The translations under genes and the position numbers were made by a program. A stretch of 64,000 bases of DNA from the NCBI GenBank assembly GCA_003244255.1, contig QHCD01000067.1:35943-99942 (forward strand), in the 5' to 3' direction. Below, piece by piece: positions 1 to 7,638 of the stretch (position 1 is its first letter; each line of letters starts with the position of its first letter). Source of the DNA: Pseudonocardiales bacterium. Lineage in GTDB: Bacteria > Actinomycetota > Actinomycetes > Mycobacteriales > QHCD01. Under the pieces are notes generated by a model. The model saw only the letters and a program-made list of their open reading frames with translations, did no database searches and was not told where the DNA came from.

Positions 1-348
1 GCAGGACGCCTGTCCTGTCTGAACGGCCGGCGTTGTTCTTGTTCTGAACCTTCACGGTGAAAGTACCGCTGGATCGGCGTGGTTGAGCTCTTGTCGCGAG
101 TCGCCGCTTCCCCGAAGCGTGTGGCAGGCGATGTCCGGCTGATTTGCCTGACTGTCGCCCGTAGCGGAGTCCTCGTCCTCGTCGTCGAGGGCGGGTGAAT
201 GACTGTGTAGACGATCGTGGCCGCGTGTCATCCTCACATGGCCCATGATGACCTGGTTCGGCTCGATCTGGGAAGACCATCGAACCGGTCCGTCGAGAGC
301 GGCTGAGCGCGCTAGGAACCGATTGGTCGGCAGCGGACAGGAATAGGT
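1..348. other. No recognisable gene
   Basis: I see no convincing coding region here. A minus-strand open frame crosses the interval but it is Arg/Pro/His-rich, unlike any family I know, and runs antisense into the sigma-factor remnant, so I treat it as chance. The last bases before 349 hold a weak ribosome-site-like stretch (caggaat). This is sequence left over beyond the window edge. Confidence 0.4.
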
Positions 349-823
349 GTGGGGACGGTGGATGCGGTGCGCGGGCAGCGGGCGGGTCACAGCACGGATG
401 TGGCTGCGTTCGCTGACCTGTTCGAGCGGCACAGCGCGGCGGTCTATAACCATTGCTTTCGGCGGATGGGCTCGTGGAGCATGGCCGAGGAGCTGATGGC
501 CACGACGTTCCTGGAGGCGTGGCGGTGTCGCCGGTCGATGCCGGCGGCTGCTGACGGAGTCCTGCCGTGGCTGCTGGCGGTCGCGAACAACGTCATGCGC
601 AACACCCGCCGTTCTCGTCGGCGGTACGCGGCTGGACCTGGTCCTCGCCGCTCTTCCGCCGCGCCAGCGCGCCGTGCTCGTCCTACGCTATTACCAGGAT
701 CGAAGCGTCGCGGACACTGCTGAGACGCTTGGATGTACCTCGGCGACCGTGAGAAGCCAGACGACCCGGGCGCTCCGTACAGCGCGGAAGGTGCTCCTTG
801 GACAAGGGACCCACCGAACGTGA
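349..823 (+). pseudogene. Broken ECF sigma factor gene (region 2 and region 4 in different frames)
   Basis: From GTG 349 the first frame encodes a sigma-70 region 2 (residues about 20-85: AFADLFERHSAAVYNH, then AEELMATTFLEAWR and WLLAVANNVMRN). It then loses sense after an Arg-rich stretch near 610-630. From about 624 a second frame reads LDLVLAALPPRQRAVLVLRYY and a clear region 4 helix-turn-helix (VADTAETLGCTSATVRSQ), ending at TGA 821-823. The linker of roughly 40-60 residues usually found between regions 2 and 4 is missing, so this looks like an internal deletion plus frame change, not a one-base error. Region 4 looks like the SigE-type ECF subfamily whereas region 2 looks like a different ECF type, so the gene may be a deletion fusion of two sigma genes. 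Seen: two frames. Inferred: loss of function. Confidence 0.75.
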
Positions 824-998
824 GCTCCGGCGGTTGTTCCGCGAGGCTGCGTCGGCGTCGCTACCAGACCCCGACCTGAGCGACGAGCAACTTGCCGAGT
901 TCGTGCGCGACCAAGCCAACGATCCAGACGTCCCCGATCGCGACGGCGACCGCCCCAGACCACGCCGCAAGCGTGTACGCCGCATGGGACGAGGGTAA
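798..998 (+). CDS. Small hypothetical protein coupled to the sigma remnant
   Basis: A 66-residue acidic then basic protein. The TTG start at 798 lies 6 bases after GGAAGG and overlaps the end of the sigma reading frame, a normal arrangement for a sigma factor and its downstream partner gene. The N-terminal half (ELRRLFREAA, then DLSDEQLAEFVRD) looks like a short helical cytoplasmic domain. The C-terminus is Arg/Asp-rich and ends abruptly, shortly before the transposon region, so it may be the truncated front of a longer anti-sigma-like or regulatory protein. No membrane segment and no recognised domain. It could also be non-functional, like the sigma gene before it. Confidence 0.4.
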   Translation: MDKGPTERELRRLFREAASASLPDPDLSDEQLAEFVRDQANDPDVPDRDGDRPRPRRKRVRRMGRG

Positions 999-1099
999 AC
1001 ATGTCCGCTTCAAAATTTGGCGATCGGAGTCCATGCGTCAGCAGGGTCCCGGCGGAGCCGGCTCGATGCGGTACCTGTAGCGGGCGAGCACACCCACAC

Positions 1100-1585
1100 G
1101 GTAGAAGGGACCACCGACGATTCCCGTCTACCGGCGAGGCCGGCACAGCGTGTCGGCGCTGCACGCCCATCTGGTATTCGTGACCAAGTACCGCCGCCCG
1201 GTTCTCGACGCCATGCTGCGCGTCTGCGAGCACACCATGCGTGAGGTGGCACGCGGGCTTGGTGCGGAGCTGTCTGAGTTCAATGGCGAGGCCGACCACG
1301 TGCACCTGCTGATCGCCTACCCGCCCACCCTGGCTTTGTCGGTGCTGGTGAACCGGCTCAAAGGCGTGTCCGCACGCGAGCTGCGCTACCAGTTCACCGG
1401 GCGCTGCAACCGCGCCCGGATGCGCGGGCACTTCTGGTCGCCGTCCTACTTCGCCATCTCCTGCGGCGGAGCGCCACTGACGATCATCAAGCAGTACATC
1501 GAGCAACAGAACCGGCCCACCTGACGCCGCAACTCGATGCGCTAACCCCGCCCTGAACGACGAGGCTTGCGCGCTACGTTCCCTG
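1100..1585 (+). mobile_element. IS200-type insertion sequence (ends uncertain)
   Basis: This element holds a single Y1 transposase gene and no tnpB. Downstream of the gene, around 1545-1575, is a ccccgccctgaacgacgagg stretch. It resembles the imperfect right-end hairpin that I know from IS200-like elements (ccccgccct-loop-aggacgggg), here degraded. The left end cannot be fixed by eye because IS200 elements have no terminal inverted repeats and make no target duplication. The element separates the broken sigma region from the aldo/keto reductase. Boundaries are guesses to within about 50 bases. Confidence 0.55.
1150..1524 (+). CDS. tnpA: IS200/IS605-family transposase TnpA (Y1 HUH)
   Basis: A single-strand DNA transposase of the Y1 HUH family. 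It has the opening AHLVFVTKYRRPV, the metal-binding HUH pair in ADHVHLLIAYPP, and the catalytic tyrosine in IIKQYIEQQ near the C-terminus. All key residues are present. The usual N-terminus (VYRRGRHSVSALH) continues in frame upstream to about 1117, where an ACG codon lies 6 bases after the AGAAGGGA ribosome site (1104-1110). The natural ATG may therefore have mutated to ACG, leaving GTG 1150 as the first usable start and cutting about 11 residues. The family is normally 130-150 residues; this start gives 124. Activity is doubtful for that reason. Confidence 0.85.
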   Translation: MSALHAHLVFVTKYRRPVLDAMLRVCEHTMREVARGLGAELSEFNGEADHVHLLIAYPPTLALSVLVNRLKGVSARELRYQFTGRCNRARMRGHFWSPSYFAISCGGAPLTIIKQYIEQQNRPT

Positions 1586-1591
1586 GTCAAT

Positions 1592-1715
1592 GCCCCGCCT
1601 CGCGGGGCAGAGTCGGCACTACCCCGCCTCGCGGGGCAGAGTCGGGCTCTGGCCCGTCCCATGGGGCAGAGACAAGGCGCGCGCAGAGACGTCCTCGGAC
1701 CCCCCATGGGGCGCC
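1592..1715. repeat. Cluster of REP-like palindromes
   Basis: There are three or four short hairpins in tandem. GCCCCGC-ctc-GCGGGGC occurs twice (1592-1608 and about 1621-1637). Then come CTCTGGCCC...GGGGCAGAG (1647-1671) and a further CCCCATGGGG core near 1703-1712. Each hairpin is followed by CAGAG and then TCGG or ACAAG. The phrases CAGAGTCGGGCTCTG and CAGAGACAAG recur in the repeat at 58714-58782, which shows a dispersed family. The cluster sits directly after the IS200 right end and before the aldo/keto reductase. Long frames reading through it are artefacts of its low complexity. Confidence 0.7.
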
Positions 1716-1755
1716 GCTGGGACACGGGTGTGGCGAGGACATTACGTTCGGCGTC

Positions 1756-2700
1756 ATGCAGGAGCGCCGGGTCGGACGCAGCGGGCTGGTCGTATCACGG
1801 CTCGGCCTGGGGACGATGACTTGGGGCCGGCAGACCTCCTCCGACGACGCCGCAGCCCAGCTGCGCGCATTCCGGGACGCCGGTGGCACGCTCGTCGACA
1901 CCGCGGACGTCTACGCCGACGGCGCCAGCGAGACGATGCTCGGCGAGTTGCAGGGCGACGTCGTCCCCCGTTCCGAGCTGGTGATCGCCACGAAGGCGTG
2001 GGGCCGCACCGGACCTGGCGCGATGGGCCGCGGATCCTCCCGCGGGCATCTGCTCGACGCCCTCGACGCCTCGCTGCGCCGGCTTGGGATCGACCACGTC
2101 GACCTGTGGCAACTGCACGCCTGGGACGCCGACACGCCGCTCGAGGAGACGCTCGTTGCGCTGGAGGCGGCCGTCCGCAGCGGGCGCACCCGCTACGTCG
2201 GCATCTCCAACTTCACCGGCTGGCAGACCGCGGCCGCGGTCGCCACGCAGCAGGCGCTCGGGCGAGCGCCGATCGTCTCGACCCAGGTCGAGTACTCGCT
2301 GCTGGCGCGGGAGATCGAGGACGAGGTCGTGCCGGCATGCGAACACCTCGGCGTCGGCCTGCTGCCGTGGTCGCCGCTCGGGCGTGGGGTGCTCACCGGC
2401 AAGTACCGCCACGGGACGCCGTCGGATTCCCGCGGCGCGTCGGAGGCGTTCGCGGGGTTCGTGAACGACTACCGGAACGACGACGCCGCCCGCATCGTCG
2501 AGGCGGTCGCGACGGCGGCCGACGGACTGGGCACCTCGCCGGTCGCCGTGGCGCTGGCATGGGTCCGCGATCGGCCCGGCGTCACCGCGCCGATCGTCGG
2601 CGCGCGCACGGCCGGCCAGCTCACCGCCTCACTGGCCGCCGACGAGCTCACCCTGCCGGCCGAGATCCGGACAGCGCTCGACGACGTCTCCGGCGGCTGA
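1756..2700 (+). CDS. Aldo/keto reductase
   Basis: An NADPH-dependent oxidoreductase of the aldo/keto reductase superfamily, 314 residues, a normal length. The catalytic tetrad is visible: Asp48 and Tyr53 in DTADVY, Lys80 in ATKAWG, His121 in LWQLHAWD. The start RSGLVVSRLGLGTM and the late PIVGARTAGQL segment are typical of the YajO/Tas/Gcy-like bacterial branch. I chose ATG 1756 because the longer open frame upstream passes through the palindromic repeats. The physiological carbonyl substrate cannot be told from sequence. It stands alone, followed by a separate small gene on the same strand. Confidence 0.88.
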   Translation: MQERRVGRSGLVVSRLGLGTMTWGRQTSSDDAAAQLRAFRDAGGTLVDTADVYADGASETMLGELQGDVVPRSELVIATKAWGRTGPGAMGRGSSRGHLLDALDASLRRLGIDHVDLWQLHAWDADTPLEETLVALEAAVRSGRTRYVGISNFTGWQTAAAVATQQALGRAPIVSTQVEYSLLAREIEDEVVPACEHLGVGLLPWSPLGRGVLTGKYRHGTPSDSRGASEAFAGFVNDYRNDDAARIVEAVATAADGLGTSPVAVALAWVRDRPGVTAPIVGARTAGQLTASLAADELTLPAEIRTALDDVSGG

Positions 2701-2774
2701 CGGCGGGCGGCGGAGTGGACCAGCGGGATACGCGCGGGGTGGACATGGCCGCGCGACGGTGCACAATGCACGAC

Positions 2775-3005
2775 ATGCCGGTAACCGGAGCCGCCGTGTC
2801 GGAGGCGGTCGACGGGGACTACGAGTACGTGCCGATGCGGATGCCGCCCGGCACGAACTGTCGCAGCGCCGCCCTGCAGCTCACCCTGCAGGCCGAGTAC
2901 TCCGGCTGGGAACTCGCCCGGCTGCGGCTGCGCACCGACGGCACCCGGCAGCTGTGGCTGCGCCGCAAGCGCACCAGCGCGCGGCTGCCCGGCCCGGCGA
3001 TCTGA
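2775..3005 (+). CDS. DUF5703-type small actinobacterial protein
   Basis: A 76-residue protein with the pattern YEYVPMRMPPGTNCRSA, then LTLQAEYSGWELARLRL, then RQLWLRRKR. This matches from memory the small DUF5703 family of actinobacteria (YEF..V.VPRGVSR..A...L...AEYG.WEL.R). Function unknown. There are no membrane segments; the C-terminus is strongly basic. An in-frame ATG at 2766 would add three residues. A small inverted repeat (GTGCA-caa-TGCAC) lies just before the start, around 2758-2771. The gene converges with the S9 peptidase gene, with no gap between the two stop codons. Confidence 0.65.
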   Translation: MPVTGAAVSEAVDGDYEYVPMRMPPGTNCRSAALQLTLQAEYSGWELARLRLRTDGTRQLWLRRKRTSARLPGPAI

Positions 3006-4982
3006 CTAGCCGGCAGCCGAGCGCCAGAGCTTCAGTTCCGGTACACCGGGTGGATCGAACCCGAAGATCTGCCCGTAGAACGACAGCTCGGCTTCCAGCG
3101 CTGCGATGATGTTAGGGGCCTGCCGGAACCCGTGCTGCTCGCCGTCGAACAGCAGGTACGCGTGCGGGATCTGCTTACGCACCAGGGCATCGCGAAACAT
3201 CTCGGCCTGTGACGGCGGCACGACCTTGTCGTCGGCACCCTGCAGCAGCAGCACCGGGCAGGAGACGTCGTCGACGTGCGAGAGCGGCGCGCGCTGCACG
3301 TAGAGGTCGTGGGCCTCGGGTAGCGGACCCACCAGGCCATCGATGTAGCGCGACTCGAAGTCGTGGGTATCCTTGGTGAACTCGAGCAGCTCCGCGACGC
3401 CGAACAGCGACGTGCCAGCCGCGAACACGTCGGTGGTGGTCAGGGCCGCGAGCGTCGTCCAGCCGCCCGCGGATCCGCCGCGGATGGCCAGCCGGGCGGG
3501 GTCCGCCTGGCCGGCGGCCACCAGCGCCCGCACCGCGGCGACGACGTCCTCGACGTCGACGATCCCCCACTGCCCGCGCAGCCGGTCGCGATACGCGCGA
3601 CCGTAACCGGTCGACCCGCCGTAGTTGACGTCCACGACGCCGATGCCGCGGCTGGTGAAGTAGGCCTTGGACAGGTCCAGCGCCGCGCCGACCTGGGACG
3701 TCGGGCCCCCGTGCACGAACGCGACGTAGGGCGGGCGCTCACCTTCGGGCGCGACGGCGTCGGGGTTGGTGGGCGGGTACACCAGCGCGTGCACGTCGCG
3801 GCCGCCGGGGCCGTCGACGGTGATCGCGCGAACGGGCGGCAGGAACCGCGCGTCCGGTGGTGAATCCACTGACCTGCGCACCACCTCGGCGGCGCCGGAC
3901 GCGACGTCGACGACAACGAGCTCGGGCGCACGGTCCGCCGCCGCGCCGACGCCGATCACGCGCGTGCCGTCGCCGGACAGGGACGGCGCCCACTCGGTGT
4001 ATGGCACCTCGACGTCGGTCAGGGTTCCGGCGGTGGGATCGACGACGCCGAGCCGCAACTCGTCAGTGCCGTGCAGCACCGCGATCCGGCCGTCGGCCAG
4101 CGGCGTGTAGTAGCTCTGGCCGAGCGTCCACAACGGGCCGCCGAACTCCTGCTCGCCGGGACAGACGGCGTCCATGTCACCGCCGTCGAGGCGAACCCGG
4201 TAGAGGTTCCACCACCCGGACCGGTCGCTGACGAGCAACAGCTGCGTCGCATCGATCCAGGTTGGCTGCAGCACCGACTCGCCAGGCTCACCGCGGCCGC
4301 CGGCGACGGTGCGCTCATCGCCGACCGTGCCGTCCTCGGCGACGGCGGCGACGTGCAGCGTCGTGGAGTCCCACGGCATGTCCGGGTGGTTCCAGCCGAT
4401 CCAGGCCACGTGGCGGCCGTCCGGCGAGATGGTCGGGAAGGCCAGGAAGTCGCTGCCGCCCGCGAGCACCCGGACGGCGGCGGGATCGTCCGCTGCGCCG
4501 CCGTCGAGCGGTACGGCGACCAGGTTGCGCGTCACCGTGCCGGCGGCGTGCCCCTCGCGGATGCACCAGATCTCCGACCCGCCTCGGACCACCGTCGGCT
4601 CGGCGTAGCGCCACCCCGACGGCTCCGGCGGTTCGGGGGTGATCGGCTGCGGGTCGCCGCCGCCGTCGACACGGTAGAGCCGCTGGTCACCGAAGTGCGC
4701 GAAGACCAGTGCGTGGTCCCCGCCCGCGGGAACGGGGGTCCAGCTCGCGCCGCCGTACTCGTGCACCCGGGTGCGCACGTTCCACGGCGGCGCCAGCAGG
4801 TCGTGCACCTGACCGTTTACCCGGCGCCGCACCAGCTGCCGCCCCGCCTCCTCGGGCCTGCTCTCGGCCCACCAGACCTCGTCTCCGATCAGGGCGGCGC
4901 CCCCGATGCGCACCCCGCCGCGGGCGATCTCCGCGGCCGATATCGGCGACGGCCACGAGCCGTAGGGCAGCGCGGTGGGCAT
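3006..4982 (-). CDS. S9-family prolyl oligopeptidase-type serine peptidase
   Basis: A cytoplasmic serine hydrolase of 658 residues: an N-terminal beta-propeller (about 1-390, with repeated WD/PD40-like strands such as FLAFPTISPDGRHVAWIGWN), then an alpha/beta-hydrolase domain (about 400-650). The catalytic triad is visible: Ser504 in RGGSAGGW, Asp near 584 in GADDKVVPP, His617 in GEQHGFR. The family (dipeptidyl peptidase IV / acylaminoacyl peptidase) cleaves short peptides. ATG 4982 follows a GGGAGGAC ribosome site and starts MPTALPYGSWPSPI; the longer frame upstream is spurious. It is the second gene of a unit with the M20 peptidase, 43 bases away, which suggests a shared peptide-turnover role. 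Confidence 0.88.
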   Translation of the reverse strand: MPTALPYGSWPSPISAAEIARGGVRIGGAALIGDEVWWAESRPEEAGRQLVRRRVNGQVHDLLAPPWNVRTRVHEYGGASWTPVPAGGDHALVFAHFGDQRLYRVDGGGDPQPITPEPPEPSGWRYAEPTVVRGGSEIWCIREGHAAGTVTRNLVAVPLDGGAADDPAAVRVLAGGSDFLAFPTISPDGRHVAWIGWNHPDMPWDSTTLHVAAVAEDGTVGDERTVAGGRGEPGESVLQPTWIDATQLLLVSDRSGWWNLYRVRLDGGDMDAVCPGEQEFGGPLWTLGQSYYTPLADGRIAVLHGTDELRLGVVDPTAGTLTDVEVPYTEWAPSLSGDGTRVIGVGAAADRAPELVVVDVASGAAEVVRRSVDSPPDARFLPPVRAITVDGPGGRDVHALVYPPTNPDAVAPEGERPPYVAFVHGGPTSQVGAALDLSKAYFTSRGIGVVDVNYGGSTGYGRAYRDRLRGQWGIVDVEDVVAAVRALVAAGQADPARLAIRGGSAGGWTTLAALTTTDVFAAGTSLFGVAELLEFTKDTHDFESRYIDGLVGPLPEAHDLYVQRAPLSHVDDVSCPVLLLQGADDKVVPPSQAEMFRDALVRKQIPHAYLLFDGEQHGFRQAPNIIAALEAELSFYGQIFGFDPPGVPELKLWRSAAG

Positions 4983-5025
4983 CAGGCGGTCCTCCCGGTA
5001 GCGGGATCGTCGACGGGTGAGATGG

Positions 5026-6339
5026 TCAGCACGAGCGTAGGAACCGATCGAGGACCCGGGTACCGAACCGCAGCCCGTCGATGGGAACGCGCTCGTCGAT
5101 GCCATGAAACAGTGCCGTGAAGTCGAGGTCCGGCGGCAGCTGCAGCGGCGAGTACCCGAAGCACCGCATGCCGAGGCGCTCGAAGGACTTTGCGTCAGTG
5201 CCGCCGGACATCATGTAAGGCAGTACGCGGGCACCGGGATCCTCGGCCTGCAGGGCGGCGATCATCGTCTCGACCAGCGGGCCGTCGAAGTCGGTCTCCA
5301 GCGCCTGGTCGTGGATCAGCCACTCGCGCTGCACGTTGTCGCCGAGCAATTCGTCGACCGTGCGCTCGAACTCCGCCAGCTCGCCCGGCAGGAACCGGCC
5401 GTCGACGATCGCCTCGGCGCTGCTCGGGATGACGTTGGACTTGTAGCCCGCCTGCACGACGGTCGGGTTCGCCGTGTTGCGCAGGGTGGCACCGACGATC
5501 CGGGCCAGGCTGCCCAGTTTCGCCAGCGTGCCCTCGACGTCGTCGGGATCGAACTCGACGCCGAGCACCTCGGACACGCCCTCGAGGAACTGCCGGACCG
5601 TCCTCGTCATCACCATCGGGAACTCGTGGGTGCCGAGCCGGGCGACTGCCTCGCAGAGCGCGGTGACGGCGTTGTCGTCGTGGACCATCGAGCCGTGCCC
5701 GGGCCGGCCGCTCGCCCGCAGCCGCATCCAGGCCAGGCCCTTCTCGGCGGTCTGCACCAGGTAGAGGCGCTGACCGTCGATGGTGAGGCTGAATCCGCCC
5801 ACCTCGCTGACCGCCTCGGTACAGCCCTCGAAGAGGTCGGTGTGATTGTCGACCAGGAAGCGCGCGCCCTTGCGACCGCCGTGTTCCTCATCGGCGACGA
5901 AGGCGAGCACGATGTCGCGCGGCGGCGTGACACCGGTGCGCGCCCAGTTGCGGATGACCGCCAGCGTCATCGCGTCCATGTCCTTCATGTCGACAGCGCC
6001 GCGGCCCCAGAGGTAGCCGTCGCGGCACTCGCCGGAGAAGGGATGCACGCTCCACTCGCCGACCGACGCGGGGACGACGTCGAGATGGCCGTGGACCAGC
6101 AGCGCCGGCCGGCTGCGGTCGGCGCCGGCGATCCGGGCGACGACGTTCGCCCGGCCCGGCTCCGATTCGAGGATCACCGAGTCGATGCCGACCTCGTCGA
6201 GCCTCCCCGCCACGTACTCGGCAGCGGCCCGCTCCCCGGCGCAGGTCTCGGGGTCGCCGGTATTGGTGGTGTCGATGCGGATCAGCTCGGAGCACAGCTC
6301 GACGACGTCGTCGGCCGCGGGTGGGATCGCTGCGGTCAT
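5026..6339 (-). CDS. M20-family metallopeptidase / deacylase
   Basis: A di-zinc hydrolase of the M20 family (ArgE/DapE/carboxypeptidase Ss1 group), 437 residues. Metal-site motifs are present: LLVHGHLDVVP, GRGAVDMKDMDA and the general base in DEEHGG. The dimerisation lid follows (about 190-300), then a C-terminal metal His in YSPLQLPPDLDFTALFHGIDER. The substrate is not determinable; relatives remove amino acids or acyl groups from dipeptides or N-acyl amino acids. I prefer ATG 6339 over ATG 6348 because AGGA lies 9 bases before it. It is upstream of and co-directional with the S9 peptidase. Confidence 0.87.
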   Translation of the reverse strand: MTAAIPPAADDVVELCSELIRIDTTNTGDPETCAGERAAAEYVAGRLDEVGIDSVILESEPGRANVVARIAGADRSRPALLVHGHLDVVPASVGEWSVHPFSGECRDGYLWGRGAVDMKDMDAMTLAVIRNWARTGVTPPRDIVLAFVADEEHGGRKGARFLVDNHTDLFEGCTEAVSEVGGFSLTIDGQRLYLVQTAEKGLAWMRLRASGRPGHGSMVHDDNAVTALCEAVARLGTHEFPMVMTRTVRQFLEGVSEVLGVEFDPDDVEGTLAKLGSLARIVGATLRNTANPTVVQAGYKSNVIPSSAEAIVDGRFLPGELAEFERTVDELLGDNVQREWLIHDQALETDFDGPLVETMIAALQAEDPGARVLPYMMSGGTDAKSFERLGMRCFGYSPLQLPPDLDFTALFHGIDERVPIDGLRFGTRVLDRFLRSC

Positions 6340-6443
6340 GGCCTTCATTCCTACCAGGCCAGCCGTGAGCGGCGCCGTCCCGGAGGCCGCGGTCCGCTAG
6401 AGTGACTGGCTGCGCACGCCGTCGTACGCCGGCGTGCCGGCAG

Positions 6444-6529
6444 GTCCGAGTGGCGGAATGGCAGACGCGCTAGCTTGAGGTGCTAGTGCCCTATTAACGG
6501 GCGTGGGGGTTCAAGTCCCCCCTCGGACA
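6444..6529 (+). tRNA. tRNA-Leu (anticodon GAG)
   Basis: A complete class II tRNA. Acceptor stem gtccgag (6444-6450) pairs with ctcggac (6522-6528), followed by discriminator A. The anticodon arm CTAGC-TTGAGGT-GCTAG gives anticodon GAG. A long variable arm (gtgcccta...cgggcgt) follows, then the T arm gggggTTCAAGTCcccc. The CCA end is not encoded. GAG reads CUC/CUU leucine codons, the former common in this GC-rich genome. Confidence 0.95.
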
Positions 6530-6718
6530 CTTTGTGTTATCTCACGAGATACCGGACAGCCTGAACCTCGGGTTTTGGCCTGTTGTGGCTTCGGTGAGGT
6601 GCGGAGCCTGACCCGGTTCTGCGGGCGGCGACTCGCGTGAGGGTGCCGTACGACGCACCGGCATCGGCCGCTCAAGCCAACGAAGTCCACAGTGGTATCG
6701 AACAGCCTGTGCCGGTCG

Positions 6719-7363
6719 CTACCGGGCACCCTGGACAACGAAGATCATGTCGATCACCTTCGCCCTGGTGTACCTGCGAGTCGTCGGCAACTCCGTGTCG
6801 AAGTCGAGTGTCTGCTTTCGATGCGACTCGATAACGTCAATGTTGTCCTCATAGAACTGACCGACCTTACGCAACGACTTGACTCCGAACGTCCAAACGG
6901 CGAAGCCCTTCCTGAAGCTGGTGTCGAACGCTGGGACGCACCCCATCGTGCCGAGCATGACCTTGGTGACCAAGGTGTCTGATGCTCGGCCGGGCAGTGT
7001 GCCGCCGAGTTGGCCCCGAAAGCTCATGATCATCTGGATTGCGTCCTCGGAGTATTGATCCGCGTCCATCGTCCAGAGCTCTGCGGGCGCAGAAACCAGC
7101 TCCGTGACGACCGGGATGAACCTGCGAACGCTGTGCTGCAGCAGCGTCGAAGAGCCGCGAAACATGCCCCAGCTCGCCAGGTAGAAGCCGAGATGCAGAC
7201 AGGACAGTTGCAGGGACTCTCCGCTGACCAAGCAGTCCAGCTTGCCCTGTTCCCGCGCTGTCTGGAAGTAGTTGAAGCAGTAGTCGAACGATGCGTAGCG
7301 ACTCTCCGGTTCTCGATCGCGGCTGTAATGATCAAGGTTCGCCTCGATGTCGAGCGCGCCCAC
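6719..7363 (-). CDS. Orphan accessory protein of unknown function
   Basis: A 214-residue soluble protein with no domain I can name. Features are ESRYASFDYCFNYFQ, a central LGFYLASWGMFRGSS, SDTLVTKVMLG, PAFDTSFRKGF and a C-terminal YTRAKVIDMIF. I recall this pattern from hypothetical proteins scattered in accessory genomes of many bacteria, but no function is known to me. I chose GTG 7363 because GGGGAGG lies 7 bases upstream; two ATGs ten codons earlier have no such site. Base composition is visibly more AT-rich than the neighbours, with many TTC/GAT/ATT-type codons. It lies next to tRNA-Leu, a usual site for acquired DNA. Transfer is an inference; no integrase is nearby. Confidence 0.7.
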   Translation of the reverse strand: MGALDIEANLDHYSRDREPESRYASFDYCFNYFQTAREQGKLDCLVSGESLQLSCLHLGFYLASWGMFRGSSTLLQHSVRRFIPVVTELVSAPAELWTMDADQYSEDAIQMIMSFRGQLGGTLPGRASDTLVTKVMLGTMGCVPAFDTSFRKGFAVWTFGVKSLRKVGQFYEDNIDVIESHRKQTLDFDTELPTTRRYTRAKVIDMIFVVQGAR

Positions 7364-7638
7364 GAGGATGCCTCCCCAAGTTCGCAGCATCACCTTCTAG
7401 GCGTCATCCGTATCGTGCGTGGCGGTGACCGCCGTGAGCTCGCTTCGGGTTGACGTCTCGGCTGGCGAGGCTGACTCGCTTTCCGGATCAGCATGACCGT
7501 TTTCGGATCACGGCGCTGGAGAACCGGGTCAGTCGCCCGCCGCCCGGGGAACCGTCGTCACCGGCGCCGTGGCGGGGAGTAGACACTGATGCCAGTGGGC
7601 CGCGCCGTCGCGCGGATGGCGAGCCGGGAGACGTGACC

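Noticed and set aside
52..453. 133-codon open frame on the minus strand at the window start
   Set aside because: No family similarity, odd composition, and it runs antisense into the sigma remnant, whose domains are clear.
1592..1715. CRISPR array
   Set aside because: Repeats are self-complementary hairpins with 5-9 base gaps and no unique spacers; no cas genes in the window.
2758..2771. Small GTGCA-TGCAC inverted repeat before the DUF5703 gene as an operator
   Set aside because: Five-base arms are common by chance; nothing else supports it.
6444..7632. Integrative element at tRNA-Leu
   Set aside because: No integrase, and by eye no second copy of the tRNA 3-prime end downstream; only one odd gene is present.
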